The position numbers and the translations under genes are program-made. The notes beneath the pieces were generated by a model that was given only the letters and a program-made list of their open reading frames with translations, was not told the origin of the DNA and made no database searches. Of a DNA stretch of 6,467 nt, positions 1-5,027 are shown piece after piece (position 1 is the first letter of the stretch; each line of letters opens with the position of its first letter). This DNA comes from Rikenella sp. (GTDB taxonomy: Bacteria > Bacteroidota > Bacteroidia > Bacteroidales > Rikenellaceae): positions 1 through 6,467 of the forward strand of contig JAIDFC010000257.1 in the NCBI GenBank assembly GCA_029054535.1, read 5' to 3'.

Positions 1-57
1 AGCGAAATACGCCGTTTCAACGGGTAGTTGAAACGGATGGATTTCGCAGGCGCGCGG
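1..57. repeat. Palindromic hairpin element, copy 1 (left edge cut by window)
   Basis: An outer arm GCGAAAT (2-8) pairs with ATTTCGC (41-47). An inner stem CCGTTTCAAC (12-21) pairs perfectly with GTTGAAACGG (27-36) around a 5-base loop. The right flank GATTTCGCAGGCGCGCGG (40-57) is repeated exactly at 3080-3097, where a second copy of the whole element lies. The inner stem sequence is completely different in the second copy but equally perfect, so structure rather than sequence is shared. The GC-rich left flank seen in copy 2 would fall outside the window here. It could act as DNA (cruciform or protein site) or as RNA; nothing visible decides which. Confidence 0.8.
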
Positions 58-80
58 ACAAATCCGGTTTTGGCTGATTC

Positions 81-152
81 GGGCTGAAGCCAGCGGAGGC
101 GCAAGTGAACGGAGTGAACGTTGCGGCCCTCCGCCCGGGGTGGCTTCGACCC
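81..152. repeat. ~70-base hairpin repeat, copy A
   Basis: This is a long imperfect hairpin: GGG (81-83) with CCC (150-152), GAAGCCA (86-92) with TGGCTTC (141-147), GCGGAGG (93-99) with CCTCCGC (128-134), and CGCAA (100-104) with TTGCG (121-125). A bulge lies at 135-140. The apical region holds the heptamer GTGAACG twice (105-111 and 114-120). Diverged copies with the same plan lie at 238-310 and 371-441. No open reading frame here looks like a real protein. Confidence 0.75.
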
Positions 153-181
153 GTCATTGGGAGATCTCAGAAGATTCCCTC

Positions 182-211
182 GGGCGATGCGCCCACAGGG
201 CGTTTTATTTT
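182..211 (+). terminator. Terminator-like hairpin with a competing stem
   Basis: CGCCC (190-194) can pair with GGGCG at 198-202 around ACA, followed directly by TTTTATTTT (203-211), as in an intrinsic terminator on the + strand. The same CGCCC can instead pair with an upstream GGGCG at 182-186 around ATG, which would remove the terminator stem. Just upstream, GGGA/ATCT (159-167) pairs with AGAT/TCCC (172-179). The stem is only 5 base pairs and no gene ends nearby inside the window, so it may be part of a repeat rather than a working terminator. A related copy lies at 534-551. Confidence 0.4.
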
Positions 212-237
212 GGGCTCTCTCACTCTTATGGCAAGCA

Positions 238-310
238 GGGTCGCCGCCAGCGGAAAGAACGTGTGAACGGAAGTGAACCAAGCTCGCGCCGCGGGGGGTG
301 GCGCCGGCCC
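238..310. repeat. ~70-base hairpin repeat, copy B
   Basis: The plan is that of copy A: GGG (238-240) and CCC (308-310) at the ends, CGCCA (245-249) with TGGCG (299-303), then GCGG (250-253) with CCGC (289-292). The apical region again has a heptamer direct repeat, GTGAACG (263-269) and GTGAACC (273-279). The segments GCCAGCGGA and GGGGTGGC are shared with copy A in the same order. The lower part of the stem differs from copy A on both sides and stays paired. Pairing is weaker than in copy A. Confidence 0.6.
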
Positions 311-311
311 G

Positions 312-328
312 CGCGACCGTAGGTCGCG
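312..328. repeat. Small hairpin repeat, copy 1
   Basis: CGCGACC (312-318) pairs perfectly with GGTCGCG (322-328) around the loop GTA, and GTTT follows. A second copy at 443-459 reads CGCGATC-AAA-GATCGCG, also followed by GTTT. The one stem difference is compensated on the other side (C-G becomes T-A). Both sit just after a copy of the 70-base hairpin. Confidence 0.65.
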
Positions 329-370
329 GTTTGTTGCGGGAAGACGGCCAAGACTGTTTCTGCCATGTCC

Positions 371-441
371 GTCCCGGAGCCGGCGGAGTAGCAAGCGAGC
401 TTTGCGAGCGTAGCGCCCTCCGCATGGGGCGGCGGAGGGAC
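371..441. repeat. ~70-base hairpin repeat, copy C
   Basis: GTCCC (371-375) pairs with GGGAC (437-441), and GCGGAG (383-388) with CTCCGC (418-423). The order of blocks GCC, GCGGAG, GCAAG, CGT, GCG, CCCTCCGC, GGG matches copy A. In the apical part the two half-repeats read GCGAGCT (395-401) and GCGAGCG (404-410), where copy A has GTGAACG twice, so both halves carry the same T-to-C and A-to-G changes. The outermost arm is unrelated to that of copy A but still pairs. Confidence 0.7.
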
Positions 442-442
442 G

Positions 443-459
443 CGCGATCAAAGATCGCG
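443..459. repeat. Small hairpin repeat, copy 2
   Basis: CGCGATC (443-449) pairs perfectly with GATCGCG (453-459) around AAA and is followed by GTTTT. It is the partner of the 312-328 hairpin, with a compensated stem difference and a different loop. It begins two bases after copy C of the 70-base hairpin ends. Confidence 0.65.
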
Positions 460-462
460 GTT

Positions 463-531
463 TTCGAGCATAAGATTTCGAGTAGCCGCCAGCAGCAGGT
501 GTTCGAGCAAACTCCAGTATTCGAGTGCCGA
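463..531. repeat. TTCGAG direct repeats
   Basis: TTCGAG occurs four times in 63 bases, at 463-468, 477-482, 502-507 and 520-525. The first and third are followed by CA, and the second and fourth by T and then G/C-rich bases, so this reads as a duplicated pair with diverged spacers. The 12-mer TTCGAGTGCCGA at 520-531 recurs at 3127-3138 in the other spacer. No inverted symmetry is kept and the copies are not evenly spaced, so a regular operator is doubtful. Confidence 0.5.
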
Positions 532-533
532 TC

Positions 534-551
534 GCGCCCACAGGGTGTTTT
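534..551 (+). terminator. Second copy of the GCGCCCACAGGG terminator-like motif
   Basis: GCGCCCACAGGG (534-545) is identical to 189-200. CGCCC (535-539) pairs with GGGTG (543-547) through one G-T pair, and TTTT (548-551) follows. Similarity to the first copy continues as GTTTTA, then a GGG block, then TCTCTC. The competing upstream GGGCG of the first copy is absent. The stem is weak, so this may be only a remnant. Its T-run overlaps the possible promoter at 548-578. Confidence 0.3.
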
Positions 552-578
552 ACAGGGGTTCTCTCCTCATTAAATTCG
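548..578 (+). promoter_or_regulatory. Possible Bacteroidota-type promoter for the oxidoreductase-rfbD pair
   Basis: TTTT (548-551) is separated by 19 bases from TAAATTCG (571-578). The known Bacteroidota consensus is TTTG or TTG near -33 and TAnnTTTG near -7, 19-21 bases apart; five of the six fixed -7 bases match. It would give an untranslated leader of about 135 bases before the start at 721. No better match was seen in 579-720. Confidence 0.35.
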
Positions 579-720
579 CGTCGCCGGGGGGCACAAGGCC
601 GAACAGGGGGAAGAGTTTGCAAATTAAAAACAAAGTCGGAGTTAGCGGACGAAGATTGTAGAGTAGCCCCGTCTCCATTGCGAACCGAATGAAGCTCACT
701 GATAAACAGAGGCAATAGAG
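579..720 (+). other. Gene-free leader before the oxidoreductase
   Basis: This stretch is less GC-rich than the repeats before it and contains an A-rich patch at 620-635. I see no strong hairpin, no riboswitch core and no open reading frame worth calling. The bases just before the ATG at 721 (AGAGGCAATAGAG) contain only a weak purine-rich AGAGG (709-713), as is common for Bacteroidota start sites. Confidence 0.4.
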
Positions 721-2022
721 ATGCACAGAACAGACCACATAGCGGATACCGCTCCGATCGGTTTGGTGTTGGTCGGTTTCGGGAATCGGTCCAGGACCTA
801 TGCCGATTATTTGCGTCGTGCCTCTTCCGGCGGGCGAGTCGTGGCGGTGGTCGAGCCGAATGAATTGAGGCGACAGGCGGCTTTGGCCGCCTTTGCTTTA
901 CCCCCGGAGGCTGGATTTGCGTCGTGGGACGGGTTCGTTGCGGTTTTTCGGGCGCAGGCGACGGGGCTGGAGAGTGTGCGGGCAGCGATCGTGGCCACGC
1001 CCGACCATTTGCATTACGAGATCGCGATGTCCGCCTTGCGGGATTGCGGCTATCACGTGCTGTTGGAGAAGCCCGTTGCGCAGAGCTATCGGGAGTGTCT
1101 CGAGTTGGCCGCCGTTGCGGAAGAGCGAGGATTGGTTCTGGGGATCTGTCATCCGTTGAGGTACCACCCGTTTTTCGTGAAGTTTCGGGAGCTGGCTCGC
1201 GATGCGGAGTCGGTCGGTCGGATCGTTTCGATCGCTTACACTGAAAATATCGGACTGGAGCGAATGACACATGCTTTTGTGCGGGGACTGTGGCGGAATC
1301 GGGCGGCGAGCAATACGCTGTTGGTATCGAAGTGTTGCCACGATGTCGATTATCTGGTTTGGCTCGTCGGTTCAACGGTGGAGTCGGTCGAGACGCAGGG
1401 CGGTTTGGCTCTGTTTCGGCCCGGGATGGCCCCTGTGGGGAGTGGTGGCGCGGAACGGTGCGAGGATTGCCCGATGGAGCGCGAGTGCCCTTATTCGGCG
1501 GTGGATCTCTATTTGCGGGGGAGAAAGTGGTTGAGGCATTTCGACCTGCCGGTCGGATTCGGAGACGATGAGATTCGACGGGTGCTGCGGGAGACCTCTT
1601 ACGGGCGGTGTGTGTATCGGGTAGGGGACAACGACGTGTGGGATCACCAGACGCTTCAGATCGCTTTCCGGAACGGTGTCTCGGCGACGCTGGCGGTGAA
1701 CGGGGTTACGGCCGAAGAGGGGCGGCGGATCCATGTGATGGGTTCGCGCGGGGAGCTGTGGGGCGACGAACACACGATTCGTTATCGGCCTTATCCGACC
1801 CCGTCTTCGCCGACAGAGGCAGGCAACGGGGTACGGGAGTGGCATTTTGCGGCGTTGGCCGATGCGCCGGGCCATGCGGGGGCCGATTATGCGATCGTGG
1901 AGGACTTTTTGGGGGCGATCGGGCGGGGGAGAGTGCCGCTGTGCGACATTCGGTACTCGTTGGAGGCTTACCGGGTGGCGTTTCTTGAAACGGATAATCA
2001 ATCAATCGAAACAGATGGATAA
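721..2022 (+). CDS. Gfo/Idh/MocA-family NAD(P)-dependent oxidoreductase, substrate unknown
   Basis: This 433-residue protein has the two-domain plan of the Gfo/Idh/MocA family, cytosolic dehydrogenases or reductases of sugars, inositols and sugar nucleotides. The N-terminal Rossmann fold covers roughly residues 13-140, with the cofactor loop VGFGNRSR (18-25) and the family's EKP signature at 116-118. The C-terminal alpha/beta domain carries HDVD (207-210), the usual catalytic region. A cysteine motif, C247-x2-C250-x5-C256 followed by YSA, and C297 in YGRCVY resemble a sub-group of this family that I recall from Bacteroidota; a metal or structural role is inference. There is no signal peptide or Tat motif. 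The start at 721 is the first Met and leaves a short 12-residue lead before the fold. Its end overlaps rfbD, which suggests one transcript and a sugar-related job. It does not show a specific match to WbpB or inositol dehydrogenase, so no symbol is given. Confidence 0.92.
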   Translation: MHRTDHIADTAPIGLVLVGFGNRSRTYADYLRRASSGGRVVAVVEPNELRRQAALAAFALPPEAGFASWDGFVAVFRAQATGLESVRAAIVATPDHLHYEIAMSALRDCGYHVLLEKPVAQSYRECLELAAVAEERGLVLGICHPLRYHPFFVKFRELARDAESVGRIVSIAYTENIGLERMTHAFVRGLWRNRAASNTLLVSKCCHDVDYLVWLVGSTVESVETQGGLALFRPGMAPVGSGGAERCEDCPMERECPYSAVDLYLRGRKWLRHFDLPVGFGDDEIRRVLRETSYGRCVYRVGDNDVWDHQTLQIAFRNGVSATLAVNGVTAEEGRRIHVMGSRGELWGDEHTIRYRPYPTPSSPTEAGNGVREWHFAALADAPGHAGADYAIVEDFLGAIGRGRVPLCDIRYSLEAYRVAFLETDNQSIETDG

Positions 2023-2902
2023 AATCGTAGTAACGGGTGCGAACGGTCAGCTGGGCAACGAATTGCGGGCGATCGAACAGGCGGGTTTGTATGGGGGGCG
2101 GTATGAGTTCGTGTTTACAGACGTGGCCGAGTTGGATATTACGGATCGGGAGGCGGTTCTTCGGTTCGTGGAGGCTGAAAGACCGCAGTGGATCATCAAT
2201 GCGGCGGCTTACACGGCGGTCGACCGAGCGGAGAGCGATTCTGAGAAGGCTCTTTTGCTGAATGCGACGGCGGTTCGGAACCTTGTGAAGGCGGCCGAGG
2301 CGGTGGGAGCGGGGTTCGTGCAGGTGTCGACGGACTACGTTTTCGACGGTCGGATGCCGGCGGACCGACATGCGCTCACGGAGGAGGAACCGGTCGGTCC
2401 GCAGTCGGTCTATGGGCGCACCAAGCTCCGAGGCGAGGAGTATGCGTTGGCTTATCCGAAGAGTTTGGTGGTGCGGACGGCGTGGCTCTACAGCGCGTAC
2501 GGCAATAACTTCGTGAAGACGATGTTGAGGCTGGGGGCGGAGCGGTCCGAGTTGAACGTCGTGGCGGACCAGTGGGGGACGCCGACCTATGCGGCGGACC
2601 TGGCGGCGGCGTTGATGCGGATGGTGTCGGTTTGCGACGCGCATCCGGAACGGACGGGTGAACTGTTCGGTCTCTACCACTATACGAACGACGGGATTAC
2701 GACGTGGTGCGAGTTCGCCCAAGAGATCATGCGCTTGGGCGAGCGAAGCTGTGTGGTGCGCCCCATCGCGTCGTCGGAATACCCGGCCGCGGCGTCGCGA
2801 CCGGCTTGGTCGGTGCTCTCCAAACGCAAAATCTCTGACGCGTTCGACGTCGAGCTCCCGGACTGGCGCGATAGCCTGGCCCGTTGTATCCGGGTCCTGT
2901 AG
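2015..2902 (+). CDS. rfbD: dTDP-4-dehydrorhamnose reductase
   Basis: RfbD (RmlD) performs the last step of dTDP-L-rhamnose synthesis in the cytosol: NAD(P)H-dependent reduction of dTDP-4-dehydro-L-rhamnose. The 295-residue length is typical. Visible signatures are the Rossmann loop TGANGQLG (7-14), AAAYTAVDRAE (63-73), STDYVFDG (105-112), the catalytic YxxxK pair Y133/K137, DQWGTPTYAADLA (185-197) for substrate binding, and RPAWSVL (262-268). The ATG at 2015 is chosen because the family normally begins at this KIVVTGANGQ stretch; the open frame runs further upstream but reads as shadow of the previous gene. The start lies inside the last codons of the oxidoreductase gene (8-base overlap) with no Shine-Dalgarno sequence, which points to translational coupling. 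The other three rhamnose genes (rfbA, rfbB, rfbC) are not in the window. No intrinsic terminator with a T-run follows. Confidence 0.95.
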   Translation: MDKIVVTGANGQLGNELRAIEQAGLYGGRYEFVFTDVAELDITDREAVLRFVEAERPQWIINAAAYTAVDRAESDSEKALLLNATAVRNLVKAAEAVGAGFVQVSTDYVFDGRMPADRHALTEEEPVGPQSVYGRTKLRGEEYALAYPKSLVVRTAWLYSAYGNNFVKTMLRLGAERSELNVVADQWGTPTYAADLAAALMRMVSVCDAHPERTGELFGLYHYTNDGITTWCEFAQEIMRLGERSCVVRPIASSEYPAAASRPAWSVLSKRKISDAFDVELPDWRDSLARCIRVL

Positions 2903-2940
2903 CTCGTTCGGCTTTTGCTAGGTTTTCTGAGATTGTTATA

Positions 2941-2985
2941 GCGATGCTTCGCATCGCCCGCCCACCGCGGGCACGCGGCCCCGCG
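2941..2985. repeat. Cluster of three short GC-rich hairpins after rfbD
   Basis: Three perfect stems stand almost end to end: GCGATGC (2941-2947) with GCATCGC (2951-2957) around TTC; GCCCGC (2956-2961) with GCGGGC (2967-2972); and CGCGG (2974-2978) with CCGCG (2981-2985). The first two share two bases and so compete. None is followed by a T-run, so a classical terminator for rfbD is not shown, although the first could slow or protect the 3' end of the mRNA. The sequence turns abruptly GC-rich here, after the AT-richer 2905-2940. Confidence 0.55.
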
Positions 2986-3022
2986 CGGGAGCGCAGTCCG
3001 ACACGGTTTCTCGATTAGCTAT

Positions 3023-3097
3023 CCGCGCGCCCCGCCTAAAGAGCGAAATCACTCGATAAACGAAGAGTTTATCGAGAATGATTTCGCAGGCGCGCGG
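3023..3097. repeat. Palindromic hairpin element, copy 2 (complete)
   Basis: The arms are nested. CCGCGCGCC (3023-3031) is the inverse of GGCGCGCGG (3089-3097). GCGAAATCA (3043-3051) pairs with TGATTTCGC (3079-3087). CTCGATAAAC (3052-3061) pairs with GTTTATCGAG (3067-3076) around GAAGA. The middle and inner stems are contiguous except for a 2-base bulge (3077-3078), giving 19 pairs. The right flank matches copy 1 (40-57) exactly over 18 bases, while the inner 10-pair stem is unrelated to that of copy 1. The surrounding spacer 2903-3297 has no gene I can support. Confidence 0.85.
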
Positions 3098-3131
3098 TCC
3101 GAGCAGGTAGGGTAGAGGCTGACCGGTTCGA

Positions 3132-3178
3132 GTGCCGAGCGGCACCGGCTTGCCGCGTGGGATGGCGGCGGACGCCAT
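3132..3178. repeat. Two short hairpins upstream of fcl
   Basis: GTGCCG (3132-3137) pairs with CGGCAC (3140-3145), and ATGGCG (3162-3167) pairs with CGCCAT (3173-3178) around GCGGA. The first begins inside TTCGAGTGCCGA (3127-3138), a 12-mer also present at 520-531. They sit between the large palindrome and the AT-richer fcl leader (3220-3297). That leader shows a weak TTTC (3197-3200), 19-base spacer, TACTTCGT (3220-3227) arrangement that is too poor to call a promoter. Confidence 0.4.
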
Positions 3179-3297
3179 GGTGAGATCGCGGAGAAATTTC
3201 GCCCGACGGGACGGGGCAATACTTCGTATCGCTAACTATGGTTCACAAAAAGCACAGTACCCTCCAGCACAATGCAAAATTAGATGTACAAAGAGTT

Positions 3298-4380
3298 ATG
3301 GATAAACAGTCGAAGATCTATGTCGCCGGTCATCGGGGGTTGGTGGGGAGTGCCCTTTGGCGGGATTTGGAGCGGAAGGGGTATACGAACCTCGTGGGGC
3401 GGACCCACGGCGAGTTGGATTTGACCGATCAGGGGGCCGTGGACCGGTTTTTCGAGAGCGAGAGGCCCGAGTATGTTTTTTTGGCGGCCGCTTATGTGGG
3501 TGGGATTATGGCCAATTCGTTGTATCGGGCCGATTTCATATGGCGGAACCTGGCGATTCAGAACAACGTGATCGGTGCCGCGTGGCGTTATGGGGTGAAG
3601 AAGCTGTTGTTTCTCGGTTCCACGTGCATTTATCCGCGCGAGGCTCCGCAGCCGATGCGGGAGGATTGTCTGTTGAGCTCGCCGCTGGAGTATACCAACG
3701 AACCGTACGCCATCGCCAAGATCGCCGGTCTCAAGATGTGCGAGAGTTTCAATCTGCAGTACGGGACCGATTTTATCGCCGTGATGCCGACGAATCTGTA
3801 CGGTCCGGAGGACAACTTCGACCTCGAGACCAGTCATGTTTTGCCGGCTTTGTTGCGGAAGATGCACCTGGCTCGGGCGTTGACGGAGGGGGATTGGGAG
3901 GCTGTGCGTCGGGATTTCGCGCGGCGACCGGTGGAAGGCGTCGACGGGCGAGCTGCCGAGGCGGTCATACTGGAGAAGCTCGGAAAATACGGGATCGAAC
4001 CCGGGCGGATGACCGTCTGGGGGACGGGTCGGCCGTTGCGGGAGTTCCTGTGGAGCGAGGATATGGCCGATGCCTGCGTGTACGTGATGGAGCGGGTGGG
4101 TTTCCGGGACCTGGCGGCCGAAAAGACGGATCGGGGGGAAGAGGTGCGGAATTGCCACATCAACATCGGTACGGGGAGCGAACTTTCGATCTCGGACCTG
4201 GTGGGTCTGATCGCCCGGACGGTGGGTTACGAGGGCGAGATCCGGTTCGACGGGTCGAAACCGGACGGGACGATGCGCAAGCTGACCGATCCGAGCCGGC
4301 TGCACGGCTTGGGTTGGCGCCACCGGGTGGAGATCGACCGGGGGATCGAGCGTTTGTATGCGTGGTACCTTCGGTCGTAA
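3298..4380 (+). CDS. fcl: GDP-L-fucose synthase
   Basis: Fcl (WcaG) converts GDP-4-keto-6-deoxy-mannose to GDP-L-fucose by epimerization at C3 and C5 followed by NADPH reduction, in the cytosol. The 360-residue protein has the cofactor loop GHRGLVG (11-17), the catalytic set S108 and C110 (in GSTCIYP), Y137 and K141 (YxxxK), and H180. These line up, one residue later, with the E. coli enzyme's S107, C109, Y136, K140 and H179 as I know them. An extra segment of about 40 residues (roughly 194-235) is absent from the 321-residue E. coli form and is familiar from Bacteroides-type enzymes. I chose the ATG at 3298 because MDKQSKIYVAGHRG matches the family start; an in-frame ATG at 3238 would add 20 unmatched residues. 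There is no strong Shine-Dalgarno sequence. Its usual partner gmd is not in the window. The 395-base hairpin-rich spacer suggests separate transcription from rfbD. Confidence 0.95.
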   Translation: MDKQSKIYVAGHRGLVGSALWRDLERKGYTNLVGRTHGELDLTDQGAVDRFFESERPEYVFLAAAYVGGIMANSLYRADFIWRNLAIQNNVIGAAWRYGVKKLLFLGSTCIYPREAPQPMREDCLLSSPLEYTNEPYAIAKIAGLKMCESFNLQYGTDFIAVMPTNLYGPEDNFDLETSHVLPALLRKMHLARALTEGDWEAVRRDFARRPVEGVDGRAAEAVILEKLGKYGIEPGRMTVWGTGRPLREFLWSEDMADACVYVMERVGFRDLAAEKTDRGEEVRNCHINIGTGSELSISDLVGLIARTVGYEGEIRFDGSKPDGTMRKLTDPSRLHGLGWRHRVEIDRGIERLYAWYLRS

Positions 4381-4400
4381 CGAAAAAATGCGCATCTTTG
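4370..4400 (+). promoter_or_regulatory. Bacteroidota-type promoter for the lipoprotein-ugd pair
   Basis: TTCG (4370-4373), a 19-base spacer and CATCTTTG (4393-4400) fit the Bacteroidota -33 TTTG and -7 TAnnTTTG pattern; five of the six fixed -7 bases match, including the full TTTG. Transcription would begin near 4406, right at the hairpin 4406-4431, giving a leader of about 60 bases. The -33 box lies within the last codons of fcl. Confidence 0.5.
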
Positions 4401-4405
4401 TAACA

Positions 4406-4431
4406 GCCCTGTCGCGGAAGAGGCACAGGGC
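4406..4431 (+). other. Hairpin in the fcl-lipoprotein gap
   Basis: GCCCTGT (4406-4412) pairs perfectly with ACAGGGC (4425-4431) around a 12-base loop. No T-run follows, so it is not a standard terminator for fcl. If the promoter at 4370-4400 is real, this hairpin forms the 5' end of the lipoprotein-ugd transcript, where such stems often stabilise mRNA. That role is inference. Confidence 0.5.
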
Positions 4432-4448
4432 GTCGATAAACTCAAACG

Positions 4449-4455
4449 AAAGGAG
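4449..4455 (+). promoter_or_regulatory. Ribosome binding site of the lipoprotein gene
   Basis: AAAGGAG at 4449-4455 lies 9 bases before the ATG at 4465. It stands out because the upstream genes of the window lack a clear Shine-Dalgarno sequence. It supports this start and suggests efficient translation. Confidence 0.6.
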
Positions 4456-4464
4456 AAGAAGACG

Positions 4465-5013
4465 ATGAAAAAACAGATTTTAGCGGCTCTGTCCGTTGCG
4501 ATGCTCGGGGCGGTTGCGTTGACCGGTTGCCAGAAGGAGAAACCCTATACGTTGTATCAGATCGGAACGCGTTTTAGTGTCCCCACCCAGCCGGCGGATG
4601 ACAAACGATCTTCCGAAGAGTGGCAGCAAAGTTTGTCGATCGAAGAGCAGGAACAGCTCCGGGTGGGGAATTATATTGCAGGTTGGTTGATTTCGAATGG
4701 ATATGTGAGAACTCGAGCGAATAATCCGATCACCCTGGAAGGAGACGACATCGTCGGCCAGGATCAACGGGCGTATAACATGTACCAGAATCTGGTGAAG
4801 GATCTCAACAAGGAGGACTTGGCCCAATTGGTGGTCGACGCGCAGAAAGAGAGCGATCCGAGCAAGCAAATCGAGCTGACTCGTTCGGGGAGCGTTTCGT
4901 TCGATTATTTGATTACCGGAATTTCCACCCTGGCTCCGGCCGAATATCCTCAGAGTACGGGATACACGGTGTCTTACGGTCCTCTGAACGCAAATCCGGA
5001 GGGGGCGGAGTAG
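4465..5013 (+). CDS. Small lipoprotein of unknown function
   Basis: The 182-residue product begins with a classical lipoprotein signal: MKKQ, a hydrophobic stretch (5-19) and the lipobox LTGC (19-22), so the mature protein should start at lipid-modified C22. The residues after it, QKEK, resemble in part the Bacteroidota surface-export signal (lysine followed by acidic residues), but only one acidic residue is present, so surface exposure is uncertain. The mature part is polar, with no further membrane segment, rich in Q, E and D, and probably mixed helix and strand; the region 118-140 looks helical. I recognise no domain and no catalytic motif. Base composition is visibly less GC-rich than in the flanking enzyme genes. 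It has its own promoter candidate and a strong ribosome site, and ends 14 bases before ugd, so co-transcription with ugd is likely. A role in capsule or envelope biology is only a guess from position. Confidence 0.88.
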   Translation: MKKQILAALSVAMLGAVALTGCQKEKPYTLYQIGTRFSVPTQPADDKRSSEEWQQSLSIEEQEQLRVGNYIAGWLISNGYVRTRANNPITLEGDDIVGQDQRAYNMYQNLVKDLNKEDLAQLVVDAQKESDPSKQIELTRSGSVSFDYLITGISTLAPAEYPQSTGYTVSYGPLNANPEGAE

Positions 5014-5027
5014 AAACGGAGAGAGGT

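Noticed and set aside
140..322. 60-residue + strand open frame
   Set aside because: It overlaps the hairpin repeats, is low in sequence complexity (G, R, S) and has no ribosome site or family resemblance.
298..573. 91-residue + strand open frame through the repeats
   Set aside because: It lies wholly within hairpin repeats; the repeated VFE residues simply reflect the TTCGAG direct repeats. No start signal or domain is visible, although gene finders may call it a hypothetical protein.
1..720. CRISPR array
   Set aside because: Repeats are diverged hairpins of several kinds with irregular spacing, not identical direct repeats with uniform unique spacers, and no cas gene is present.
167..1375. 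402-residue minus-strand open frame
   Set aside because: It crosses the hairpin mosaic and then runs antisense to the well-supported oxidoreductase gene. Its translation is rich in R, P and S with no motif, as expected for a shadow frame in GC-rich DNA.
2913..2942. E. coli-like promoter TTGCTA, 16-base spacer, TATAGC after rfbD
   Set aside because: The window suggests a Bacteroidota host, whose main sigma factor does not use this pattern; the TTTG and 19-base spacing are present but the -7 box is poor, and no gene follows for 350 bases.
2936..3178. 80-residue minus-strand open frame in the second spacer
   Set aside because: It spans all the palindromes of the spacer, has no recognisable motif and no start signal; the open frame is explained by GC richness.
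3238..3297. 20-residue N-terminal extension of fcl from the ATG at 3238
   Set aside because: The added residues match nothing in the family, whose members begin at the cofactor-binding strand; the ATG at 3298 fits the usual start.
3280..4395. 371-residue minus-strand open frame antisense to fcl
   Set aside because: The + strand carries a complete GDP-fucose synthase with all catalytic residues; the antisense frame is rich in P, R and H and is a shadow.
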